Source: Candidatus Trichofilum aggregatum (GTDB taxonomy: Bacteria > Chloroflexota > Anaerolineae > Promineifilales > Promineifilaceae). From it: a stretch of 64,000 nt of DNA. Shown here one piece after another: positions 52,076 through 58,548 of the stretch; the stretch's first letter is position 1, and each line of letters begins with the position of its first letter. A program made the translations under genes and the position numbers. The stretch spans positions 62,001 to 126,000 of the forward strand of contig JADJUV010000004.1 in the NCBI GenBank assembly GCA_016716885.1. The letters run 5' to 3'. The notes under the pieces were generated by a model. That model was not told the origin of the DNA and did no database searches. It saw only the letters and a program-made list of their open reading frames with translations.

Positions 52076-52711
52076 ATGTCTTCACCACCCCCTTCCTTTT
52101 CGGTCAAACGTCGGTTATCCAGTTTCCGGTTTGCCTTTTCGGGTTGGGTCTATGTACTACGTACCCAACACAATGCCTGGATTCACGCGGCCGCGTCCTT
52201 GCTCGTGTTTGCCCTGGGCCTCTGGCTACGACTACCGGCCCGCGATTGGGCGGTGTTGTTGCTGACGATTATGGTGGTATGGATGGGCGAGTTTATCAAC
52301 ACGGCCATTGAGGCGGTGGTAGATATGACCATGCCGGATCATCACCCGTTGGCGAAAGTGGCGAAAGATGTCGCGGCCGCGGCTGTTCTGGTCGGTGCGT
52401 GCGGGGCCATTATTATTGGCCTGCTCATACTTGGCCCGCCGCTGGTGGCGAAACTGGAGGGGATTGGTGACTTGGCGTTGTTTGCGCCTTTGCCTGCGTT
52501 ATTTCAGATGCAAGAATGGCTCAATCTTCAGAGATTGAGCCATTCTAAAAAGGCTGAACAAGCAACTTACCGGGGTAGCTTATCTGGGGTAACGTCGCGC
52601 AACCGGGGATTGGTGATGTCACGCGGGGAGAGCGAGGGGTTGTTTACGCCCCAATCAAGATTGAAGTCCGGATCGTTCCACAACACCCCAAACTCATCAC
52701 CACTGTCATAG
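52076..52711 (+). CDS. dgkA: diacylglycerol kinase / undecaprenol kinase family protein with extended tail
   Basis: Residues about 15-125 are the DgkA membrane enzyme: FAFSGWVYVLRTQHNAWIHAAASLL, MVVWMGEFINTAIEAVVDMTM with the signature ENTAIEAVVD-like motif, HPLAKVAKDVAAAAVL. The family phosphorylates diacylglycerol or undecaprenol with ATP. A usual DgkA ends near residue 125-140; this ORF has about 70 more residues whose coding crosses a perfect 15-bp inverted repeat and the 3' end of the convergent rfbC by 145 bp. The tail lacks family resemblance, so a lost stop is possible. Confidence 0.82.
   Translation: MSSPPPSFSVKRRLSSFRFAFSGWVYVLRTQHNAWIHAAASLLVFALGLWLRLPARDWAVLLLTIMVVWMGEFINTAIEAVVDMTMPDHHPLAKVAKDVAAAAVLVGACGAIIIGLLILGPPLVAKLEGIGDLALFAPLPALFQMQEWLNLQRLSHSKKAEQATYRGSLSGVTSRNRGLVMSRGESEGLFTPQSRLKSGSFHNTPNSSPLS
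52513..52546. repeat. perfect 15-bp inverted repeat between dgkA and rfbC
   Basis: AGAATGGCTCAATCT and AGATTGAGCCATTCT around TCAG. It lies inside the dgkA ORF tail and 21 bp after the rfbC stop. It lacks a proper U-tract on either strand but is placed like a shared terminator. Confidence 0.7.
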
Positions 52712-53106
52712 TAATTATCCACGATGTAAGTCAAAGTGACATCGGTCAGGGCGGCAAAGCCATGAGCGATGCCGACCGGGATAAACAGACCCAGTGGGTT
52801 GTCGTCCCCCATGTCTACGGTTTGGGTAGCCAGATAGGTGGGGGATTGCGGCCGCAAATCAACCATCACCGCCCGGATCATCCCTCTGGGTACATACCAA
52901 TAATCTACCTGATGAAAGTGGTAATGCAGCCCCCGTACCACCCCTTGTTTTGATTCCGAACGATTTGTCTGTATCCGCTCCCAACTGCGTTGAGGAAACC
53001 ATTCCTTACGAAATGTCTCCATAAAAAACCCTCGTTCATCTTGCCACGGTGTTAGACGGGCAATTTGTACGCCGTCTATGAATTGTGATGATTCAATAGT
53101 AGTCAT
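52567..53106 (-). CDS. rfbC: dTDP-4-dehydrorhamnose 3,5-epimerase family protein
   Basis: From ATG 53106 the protein has 179 residues, the usual RmlC length. RmlC epimerises dTDP-4-keto-6-deoxyglucose on the way to dTDP-rhamnose. Family stretches are IARLTPWQDERGFFMETFR, TNRSESKQGVVRGLHYHF (catalytic His in RGLHYH), YVPRGMIRAVMVDLRP, IPVGIAHGFAALTD and IVDNYYDSGDEFGVLWND. A reading from 53208 runs through a terminator and is rejected. No other rhamnose genes are here, so related sugar substrates are possible. Confidence 0.9.
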   Translation of the reverse strand: MTTIESSQFIDGVQIARLTPWQDERGFFMETFRKEWFPQRSWERIQTNRSESKQGVVRGLHYHFHQVDYWYVPRGMIRAVMVDLRPQSPTYLATQTVDMGDDNPLGLFIPVGIAHGFAALTDVTLTYIVDNYYDSGDEFGVLWNDPDFNLDWGVNNPSLSPRDITNPRLRDVTPDKLPR

Positions 53107-53144
53107 ATCAGTCGATTGTAGATAATTTTTTCGATTTACACAAA

Positions 53145-53176
53145 AGAAACCGGGTATCTGATGATGCCCGGTTTCT
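53145..53176 (-). terminator. terminator of the ubiquitin-like cassette
   Basis: AGAAACCGGG pairs with CCCGGTTTCT. On the minus strand it is followed by TTTGTGTAAATC, 40 bp past the RING-like gene stop. Confidence 0.7.
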
Positions 53177-53215
53177 GATACGAATGGTGAAGAGGTTAAG
53201 AGCGCCATTCTGGCG

Positions 53216-53698
53216 CTAGTTGCGGATTTTGATAGCTTTCAGGAGCCAGTTCCAAAAAGCGCTCCAAAAGCCTGGTTGCTGCATTTCCTGATAAGCACGG
53301 CGCTGCTCTTCCTTGAGCCGCTTGGTGTTGGCACTGGCTCCATTGTTGCTGGGTTGGGCCTCTCGGGGTAAATCTCGCCGTTGGATGACGAGAACAGGAT
53401 CGGACTGGGTGCCATGAACACGATACTGATTGTGTTCACAGCCCAGAACCGCGCACTTGCCGCCCTTCTGCTCCCAGCAAATTTTATGGTAAAGCGTGCC
53501 ACATTTGCCACAGATGACCGGTTGCAAGGCTGGTTCGGTTACATGGTTCTCCACTGGGCCAGCACAAATTGGACAATGCAGGCTTAAGGTGTTGGCCTCA
53601 ACAATGTCATCCAGGGAGATATGGATTGGGGGAGCTTCGGTTTCGTCGAACATGGTGACAGGTGGGTGATGTGTCTTTCTACTTCTACGTTCAGCCAT
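53216..53698 (-). CDS. RING-like (binuclear treble-clef) protein, candidate E3-type component
   Basis: The 160-residue protein has a C4HC3 zinc set: Cys42-x2-Cys45, Cys63-x2-Cys66, His71-x2-Cys74, Cys82-x4-Cys87. The stretch VICGKCGTLYHKICWEQKGGKCAVLGC matches in outline the prokaryotic RING families described in bacterial ubiquitin-like operons. A basic helical region (KRLKEEQRRAYQEMQ) leads to an aromatic hydrophobic C-terminus (GFWSAFWNWLLKAIKI), likely membrane-associated. It is the last gene of the cassette, 37 bp after JAMM protein 2. E3 activity is inferred only from fold and context. Confidence 0.8.
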   Translation of the reverse strand: MAERRSRKTHHPPVTMFDETEAPPIHISLDDIVEANTLSLHCPICAGPVENHVTEPALQPVICGKCGTLYHKICWEQKGGKCAVLGCEHNQYRVHGTQSDPVLVIQRRDLPREAQPSNNGASANTKRLKEEQRRAYQEMQQPGFWSAFWNWLLKAIKIRN

Positions 53699-53735
53699 CT
53701 ATTTTCAGGCACATCATACGCCAAAAATCAGGCAA

Positions 53736-54815
53736 TTACCAGCCTTTGTGTGCCCAGTAGGGCCAGGGGAAATCGTAGCGGTCTACCCGTGTTTTGGGCC
53801 GATCCCAGCAGAAAAAACCACTGGTGCGGGCCACCGGGTCTAAAACCAGGGCCACATGCCATACCTGGGTGAAAAAATTCTGATGAATGAACAAGTCCAT
53901 GCCGGAAAGGAAGATGCCAAAGCCGGGGTGGGTATGATACCAGCCCACCATCACCGCACTCTCGTCCGGGTATAGTTCGGCTAATTTATCATTCAGGTAG
54001 CGCCAGCTTTCTGGCGTGTAGGTGACGCTGGCGCCATGCATCCGCGTATGTTTGGCAATGATGGTATCAGTGATGTGAACAACGTAACGGCCATCGGGCT
54101 GTTTTTCGGGCGGTGGGCCAATTAGCACACCGGCGACTTCCCGATCCAGGCTGGATAGGGCATGAGCTTGAGCATCACGAAAGGCATTTTCGTTGATGAG
54201 AATATCGGTGGCGGCCCAGGTGGAATGGTTGAGCGGCCGCCGCAAACCGGCAATTCGGGTCTTTGGTTTATCGGTTGCCACGCTTGGTACCGTGAAGGGC
54301 GTTACCCCAGCTTCACGCTCCTCAAAAACCTGCTCTGGTTCGGCCACGTGAATGGCTGGCTCACCGTCGTTTTCTACGGGTACGGGAGCCGGGTCGGGCA
54401 TGGCATCAGCCGTGGGTATTTCTTCCACGGGCACGATTTCCTCGCCTGGGGGATGGGGTGGGGGTTCGGTGAGGGCCGCGGCCGCGTCCGGCGCAATCAC
54501 ATAAGCCAGACCATCATTGAGCGAAACGGGGGTTGTCGTTTCGGCTTCATCCAGCAAGGCAATCTCCAGTTGGTGATTTTCCTGCTGGGTCCATTCACCC
54601 AGGCGGATAGTGGCATAATCTGCCAGAACGGCCGCTTCTAGCTCATCGGCATAATGGGCTAACTCAGCCAATGTGCAGTCGCCTAAGGTTTTGCGGCCGC
54701 TACTGGTGTCCACTTTATCCGTTGGTAATAGTTTGACCGTTACCTGAGTGGGTTGTTCCTCGCCTGGTAGGTTGAGGGTTATCAGAGCTGTGATATAAGG
54801 GGTGGATGTGGTCAT
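53736..54815 (-). CDS. JAMM/MPN-domain metalloprotease 2 (soluble) of the ubiquitin-like cassette
   Basis: The 359-residue protein has a C-terminal JAMM domain with every metal/catalytic residue: Glu226 (REVAGVLIG), His294-x-His296, Ser304 and Asp307 in WYHTHPGFGIFLSGMD. A Glu/Pro-rich linker (about 115-190) joins it to an N-terminal alpha/beta domain (1-110; VTVKLLPTDKVDTSSGRKTLGDCTLAELAHY in outline) that I do not recognise. JAMM enzymes cut isopeptide or C-terminal peptide bonds after ubiquitin-like proteins. It starts 9 bp after JAMM protein 1. Two JAMM proteins in one cassette suggest division between processing and deconjugation. Confidence 0.85.
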   Translation of the reverse strand: MTTSTPYITALITLNLPGEEQPTQVTVKLLPTDKVDTSSGRKTLGDCTLAELAHYADELEAAVLADYATIRLGEWTQQENHQLEIALLDEAETTTPVSLNDGLAYVIAPDAAAALTEPPPHPPGEEIVPVEEIPTADAMPDPAPVPVENDGEPAIHVAEPEQVFEEREAGVTPFTVPSVATDKPKTRIAGLRRPLNHSTWAATDILINENAFRDAQAHALSSLDREVAGVLIGPPPEKQPDGRYVVHITDTIIAKHTRMHGASVTYTPESWRYLNDKLAELYPDESAVMVGWYHTHPGFGIFLSGMDLFIHQNFFTQVWHVALVLDPVARTSGFFCWDRPKTRVDRYDFPWPYWAHKGW

Positions 54816-54824
54816 GGTTACGTC

Positions 54825-56075
54825 TTATTCAAGTTCAAAAACAATGGTACAACTTTCGCCAATGGATTGGCCTTCCCGGTTAAGGGCTACCAGATAGAGT
54901 TGGTAGGGGCCAGGGATCATCGCACTGGTGTCTAGGGTTCCCAGTTGACCCAGGGTACGATCCCGGCGAAAGCGGGTTACGGTGGTCCATTCTTCGTTTT
55001 CATCTGTGGTGGCCCGCACATAGAGCATGTACTGGCTCGCGGCCGCGACATCAGCCGTGCCAATGACGGTTGTCTCACTGGCGCGGGCTACGGTGGTTCC
55101 CGCTGATGGCACAATAAGCCGTAAATGGGGGTCTGGGCACGCGGCCGCGCCCAGCGCATTGGCTTCACTCATCGTTTGATCGGCGAAAGTCAGTACCACA
55201 TTTTGTAATGTCGTGGCTCGTTGCGTCAGGTGCAAGATAACCGCCAAAAGCAAAAGGATGGTCAGGGTTAACCCGGCCAGACCGAACCATAAACCAGTCG
55301 TTGGGGCCAGGGTAGGCCATTCATTGCCCGGGGCGTAGAAATTGTCCCCGGCTGGGTTAGAGTCATCGGCCAGACCCACGCCACTCAGGGTAGGCCGCGG
55401 CCGCGTGGCCCGTCGGCCCATGGGTCTGTCCCAGGCCCTATCCCGCCCAATATGCCAGTTAACCACCTGGTTGGGCTGTTCATCGGTGCGTTCGTAATAA
55501 CCCTCAATGGGTGAAATGGCCCGCTCCAGCCCATCCAGTAAATTTTGTTGATCCCAGCCAAAAAAGCAGGCTTCTTGCCGCACGGGGTCAACCACCAGAC
55601 CAATGTGCCACAATTCCCGAAACGCCACTGTATGAACAACCACATCATCGGCGGAGTAAAACACACCTAAATCGGGATGGGTATGGAACCAGCCCACGAT
55701 GGTCAACTGCGGGTGCAGGCTTTCCCGGTCCCGGTTGATCTTGGCCCACACGTCGGCCGTGAAGGTGAAATGGACTGGCCCATGTTGATCGCTGATGGCG
55801 GGTAACGCGGCCGCGATAGCCACCCATTGTTGCCCCTGCCGCTGGAAAGCCTTGCCCAGCAACACGCCCCCTAATTCACGGTGCAAATCGGTGTTGCAGT
55901 GGCGATCAATCTGGCGCAACGCTTCCTGGCTGATAAGAACACCAACCTGGTTGGGTTGCGGCCGCTCACCATGCAACAAACAATTCGCCAGCCAATCAGA
56001 TGCCGGTGAAGAGGTTGTTGTTTCCGGGTGGGTGGGGATGGTAGTCTCAGATGAGGATGTTGATGCCGAGGTCAT
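54825..56075 (-). CDS. membrane-anchored JAMM/MPN-domain metalloprotease 1 of the ubiquitin-like cassette
   Basis: From ATG 56075 (416 residues) the protein has a Ser/Thr-rich N-terminus, then a JAMM domain with Glu67 (RELGGVLLG) and His131-x-His133, Ser141, Asp144 in WFHTHPDLGVFYSADD. A basic linker (GRRATRPRP) and one membrane helix (about 261-283; LWFGLAGLTLTILLLLAVIL) follow. The C-terminal beta-sandwich-like domain (ETTVIGTADVAAASQYMLYVRAT in outline) would lie outside, so the protease faces the cytosol. The gene overlaps the E2 gene by 29 bp, so the two are translationally coupled. A TTG start at 56096 is possible but less likely. Confidence 0.86.
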   Translation of the reverse strand: MTSASTSSSETTIPTHPETTTSSPASDWLANCLLHGERPQPNQVGVLISQEALRQIDRHCNTDLHRELGGVLLGKAFQRQGQQWVAIAAALPAISDQHGPVHFTFTADVWAKINRDRESLHPQLTIVGWFHTHPDLGVFYSADDVVVHTVAFRELWHIGLVVDPVRQEACFFGWDQQNLLDGLERAISPIEGYYERTDEQPNQVVNWHIGRDRAWDRPMGRRATRPRPTLSGVGLADDSNPAGDNFYAPGNEWPTLAPTTGLWFGLAGLTLTILLLLAVILHLTQRATTLQNVVLTFADQTMSEANALGAAACPDPHLRLIVPSAGTTVARASETTVIGTADVAAASQYMLYVRATTDENEEWTTVTRFRRDRTLGQLGTLDTSAMIPGPYQLYLVALNREGQSIGESCTIVFELE

Positions 56076-56583
56076 CGGGTTTCTCAGTTTCCCCAATCAC
56101 AATCTGATCAATGAGCGATGCGCCCTTGAGTGACCGATTATCGATAGGGAAGAGCTGTTTGTTACGCAAAGCCCAGGCCGCCGCTTTGGAATTCATGGGG
56201 TCTTTGGGGCCAAGATTTTTGTACTGCACCATTTCGCCCAACGTCAAAAGCAATTCATCCAGCGTTTTGGCGGGCCACCAGGCGCCAATACAGACGGCTC
56301 CCGTGATGTGGATATTGGGATGAAAAATGGGGGTGAGCCATTTCATCTGTGGCTGTTTGAGCGGGTATTCGGCATGTAGATAGATGCTGACCTCATGCAC
56401 ATCCCGATAAATCGGTTTGTCCCCATTCAGGTTTTCGACACCTCGGCAGGTAAAGCGAAAATGATACCTTTCCGGTGGATCACCATCAGTGGTTAAAATG
56501 TGGATGAGTTCGCTACGCTCAACGAGTTCCCGCACGCGCTTAAAATCATTACGCAAACGGGTTTCACGAATATCGAAGGACAT
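56047..56583 (-). CDS. E2-type ubiquitin-conjugating (UBC fold) protein with intact active-site Cys
   Basis: The 178-residue protein has the UBC core: VSIYLHAEYPLKQPQMKWLTPIFHPNI in outline, with the HPN motif at 88-90 and Cys98 in GAVCIGAWWPAKTLDELL. The eight-residue HPN-to-Cys distance equals that of eukaryotic E2s such as UBE2D. It is followed by MVQYKNLGPKDPMNSKAAAWAL, matching the family PxxxDPxxxxAA stretch. By family knowledge Cys98 would carry a thioester-linked ubiquitin-like protein. The gene lies 196 bp after the ubiquitin-like gene across two hairpins. No E1 is encoded in the window. Confidence 0.9.
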   Translation of the reverse strand: MSFDIRETRLRNDFKRVRELVERSELIHILTTDGDPPERYHFRFTCRGVENLNGDKPIYRDVHEVSIYLHAEYPLKQPQMKWLTPIFHPNIHITGAVCIGAWWPAKTLDELLLTLGEMVQYKNLGPKDPMNSKAAAWALRNKQLFPIDNRSLKGASLIDQIVIGETEKPDDLGINILI

Positions 56584-56649
56584 GTTATGACTGCCTTGAA
56601 GGTTTTGGGCTAAACGCCCTTAACGACCTGTTTGTGATAAAAAAGCAAA

Positions 56650-56692
56650 GACGAAGGACGATTATTTAGTGGTAAATCTTTCATCCTTCGTC
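56650..56692 (-). terminator. intra-cassette terminator/attenuator between ubiquitin-like and E2 genes
   Basis: On the minus strand GACGAAGGA pairs with TCCTTCGTC and is followed by TTTGCTTTTTTATC. It lies 87 bp after the ubiquitin-like stop. Read-through would feed the E2-JAMM-JAMM-RING genes. Confidence 0.75.
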
Positions 56693-56735
56693 AAATGATT
56701 ATGGTGTTGTTCGAGAAACAACCTGGTGCTTCGGT

Positions 56736-56766
56736 GAATGGTCCAATCTTGACGATTGAACCATTC
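56736..56766. repeat. second hairpin between ubiquitin-like and E2 genes
   Basis: GAATGGTCCAATC and GATTGAACCATTC pair over 12 of 13 positions around TTGAC. It may protect the 3' end of the short mRNA or aid attenuation. Confidence 0.6.
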
Positions 56767-56778
56767 GCGGACGGTATG

Positions 56779-57051
56779 TTAGCCCCGACCGGCCGTTACT
56801 TCTGGGAACAGGCTCAAAATATCATCTTCCTTGACCCCGGCATCCTGGAGGGATTCCTCATCGGCCAGGCGTTTGCCTGAGGTGCGATGGTCGAGACGAT
56901 AGGCGATGGGGTTGGCTCCTTGATTGGTGGGCAGACCCATTTTAGTAACCAGGGCAGGGATGAGACGGCGCATGGGTACATCGGCGGGTAGTTCCACCGG
57001 CGTCTTTTTTGAGCCGGTTGGGTCGTAGATGATGACTTTTACGTTTGCCAT
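56779..57051 (-). CDS. ubiquitin-like beta-grasp protein of the E2/JAMM/RING cassette
   Basis: Ninety residues from ATG 57051 (GGAGG upstream). The pattern MANVKVIIYDPTGSKK, PVELPADVPMRRLIPALVTKMGLP, GANPIAYRLDHRTSGKRLADEESL, QDAGVKEDDILSLFPEVTAGRG (in order) is the beta-beta-alpha-beta-beta ubiquitin/YukD-like layout, with the L-x-D-x-x-S-L turn and D-I-L last strand. It ends Gly-Arg-Gly rather than Gly-Gly; the final Gly is exposed for adenylation. It is the first gene of the cassette, and a leader hairpin lies at 57085-57110. A longer reading to 57132 covers that hairpin and is rejected. Confidence 0.85.
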   Translation of the reverse strand: MANVKVIIYDPTGSKKTPVELPADVPMRRLIPALVTKMGLPTNQGANPIAYRLDHRTSGKRLADEESLQDAGVKEDDILSLFPEVTAGRG

Positions 57052-57084
57052 TGTTGTGTTATACCTCCAGTTCGGTGACTGTGT

Positions 57085-57110
57085 TTCTTGGGGTTGAATA
57101 GCCCCAAGAA
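57085..57110 (-). promoter_or_regulatory. leader hairpin of the ubiquitin-like cassette
   Basis: TTCTTGGGG and CCCCAAGAA pair perfectly around an 8-nt loop, 34 bp before the ubiquitin-like ATG. There is no U-tract, so a stability or translational control element is more likely than a terminator. Confidence 0.5.
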
Positions 57111-57182
57111 TGTTGTAGTTGCTATGATACACCCATATTACGCAGGGTGATAGGTTAAGTTGCAGAACGTGGAGAATTGATG

Positions 57183-57554
57183 ATGAACCCTTTTACGCGT
57201 TTTTTGTCGCGCAATCAGCCGGATAAGGCACTGAATCGTTTGATTGAGCAGTGTGACCGACTGGAAGCGTTGGTGATCCGGGTATTTAAAGGTAATGAGG
57301 CAACGCAGGCTGATGAACAGGAATACGCAGCGTTGCGGGCGTGGTTTCAGGCGAATTATGCCAACTGGCAGGATAAGCTGAAGCCCCACTGGCAACAGGT
57401 ATTGGCGGGGGGTAAACCACCGGAACAGGACCCCGTTTTGCGTTTGCTCGCGGCCGCGGCCGCGCACGACTTTGTGGGTGATTGGGGGGCTATGCAACAC
57501 CTGCCCGCTGTGCGTGAGGCGTTGAACCGGTTTATTGTGGCTCAGGATAGATAA
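57183..57554 (+). CDS. small hypothetical helical protein, divergent from the ubiquitin-like gene
   Basis: I do not recognise this 123-residue protein. It starts MNPFTRFLSRNQPDKALNRL after GTGGAG; TTG 57177 and ATG 57180 are alternatives. It is mostly helical with no membrane segment: LIEQCDRLEALVIRVFKGNEATQADEQEYAALRAWF in outline, then PHWQQVLAGG and HDFVGDWGAMQHLPAVREALNRFI. Two overlapping GCGGCCGC copies (57450 and 57456) code for AAAAAH. It shares the promoter region with the ubiquitin-like cassette, so it could be a partner, but this is only position. A hairpin repeat follows. Confidence 0.65.
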   Translation: MNPFTRFLSRNQPDKALNRLIEQCDRLEALVIRVFKGNEATQADEQEYAALRAWFQANYANWQDKLKPHWQQVLAGGKPPEQDPVLRLLAAAAAHDFVGDWGAMQHLPAVREALNRFIVAQDR

Positions 57555-57645
57555 CTGGACATTGGTGTTTTTGTTCCGACCTCTGGAGACTAAGAGACTG
57601 AGAGATTAAGAGATTTCCAGAGGTCGCGCTGCTTTTCGCCATACA
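57552..57645. repeat. CTCTGGA/TCCAGAG hairpin element, copy D (reverse orientation)
   Basis: ACTGGACATTGGTGTTTTTG, CGACCTCTGGAGACTAAGAG, ACTGAGAGATTAAGAGATTT, CCAGAGGTCG, CTTTTCGCC. The reverse of copies A-C, with the CCAGTTAT end preserved. Confidence 0.75.
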
Positions 57646-57706
57646 CCGACGATTGATAGGGCGTATGTCCTGACAATGAGCCTCGGGAATTTCCACGCAC
57701 CACGCA

Positions 57707-58546
57707 TCACGCATCACGTTGTAAAAACGCCTGAACAATACCCGTTACCTGCCCCAATTGCTCAATTTGGGGGACATGGCCGCATTCATCGAGCAGGTGA
57801 GCTTCGGCATGGGGCAGGGCGTGGAGCAGGCGGGTGGCTCCGGTGGCGGGCAAGAGTGGGTCCTGGCGACCCCAGATGATGCAGGTGTGGGATTGGATTT
57901 CGGGCAGGCGGGGGGCGAGGTTCTGTGACGCGGCCGCGAGCAAGACATCCGGCGTGGAGCGGGCGTTTTGGTAATCTTGCCGCCGCCGCTCCCACACCGA
58001 TTCCGGGTGGCGGCTGGCATCATAAAATTGGGAACGGATTTGCCGCTCCAGCCACAGGCGTGATGTCACCATGCGGTTGCCCAGTTTAACGGCACTGAGG
58101 GTGGTGCGGTAATAACTCCATTTGCGTACCCAGGCCGGATATTTGCCCATAATCAGAACCGCGGGCGCTAACAAAACAAGCCGCTGGACATGGTGGGGAT
58201 ACGCCAGGGTGAAGGCCGTAGACACCAAGCCACCAAATGAGTGCCCCAATAGATGAACCTTGGGCAGATGGAAATGGTCTAGAAATGAGGCCAACCATTC
58301 GACAAGGTGGGGAATGGTGTAAGGCTCGGTGGTGCCGCTGTAGCCAAAACCAGGAATATCCGGGGCGATAAGGTGGTAGTCGGGGGTTAGCTGGTGAACG
58401 AGTTCACGGAAACTGTCGCCCGAACTGGACATGCCGTGGAGCAGAATCAGGTGCGGCCGCGATTCTTCACCACTGTGATAATACGCTGTCTCTATGCCCA
58501 GCACATTGACCTGGGAACGGGAGTGGGTGGGGAAAGAGTTTGTCAT
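57707..58546 (-). CDS. alpha/beta hydrolase
   Basis: The 279-residue protein has the alpha/beta hydrolase fold: LILLHGMSSSGDSFRELV (oxyanion region), APDIPGFGYSG, HLLGHSFGGLVST with the nucleophile Ser, WGRQDPLLPATGA with the acid Asp, and ECGHVPQIEQ with the catalytic His. The triad is complete. The substrate is unknown; esterase or lipid/ester hydrolase are family possibilities. It follows the membrane glycosyltransferase-like gene by 2 bp, so both are in one operon. Two GCGGCCGC sites. Confidence 0.85.
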   Translation of the reverse strand: MTNSFPTHSRSQVNVLGIETAYYHSGEESRPHLILLHGMSSSGDSFRELVHQLTPDYHLIAPDIPGFGYSGTTEPYTIPHLVEWLASFLDHFHLPKVHLLGHSFGGLVSTAFTLAYPHHVQRLVLLAPAVLIMGKYPAWVRKWSYYRTTLSAVKLGNRMVTSRLWLERQIRSQFYDASRHPESVWERRRQDYQNARSTPDVLLAAASQNLAPRLPEIQSHTCIIWGRQDPLLPATGATRLLHALPHAEAHLLDECGHVPQIEQLGQVTGIVQAFLQRDA

Positions 58547-58548
58547 GT

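Noticed and set aside
53736..54815. N-terminal region of JAMM protein 2 as a second ubiquitin-like domain
   Set aside because: A beta-strand pattern is present, but the helix and final strand signature are not convincing enough to call it.
53216..57554. An E1/ThiF-like activating enzyme near the ubiquitin-like cassette
   Set aside because: I looked for a Rossmann GxGxxG plus Cys-type E1 in all neighbouring genes and found none; the hypothetical at 57183 is too short and all-helical.
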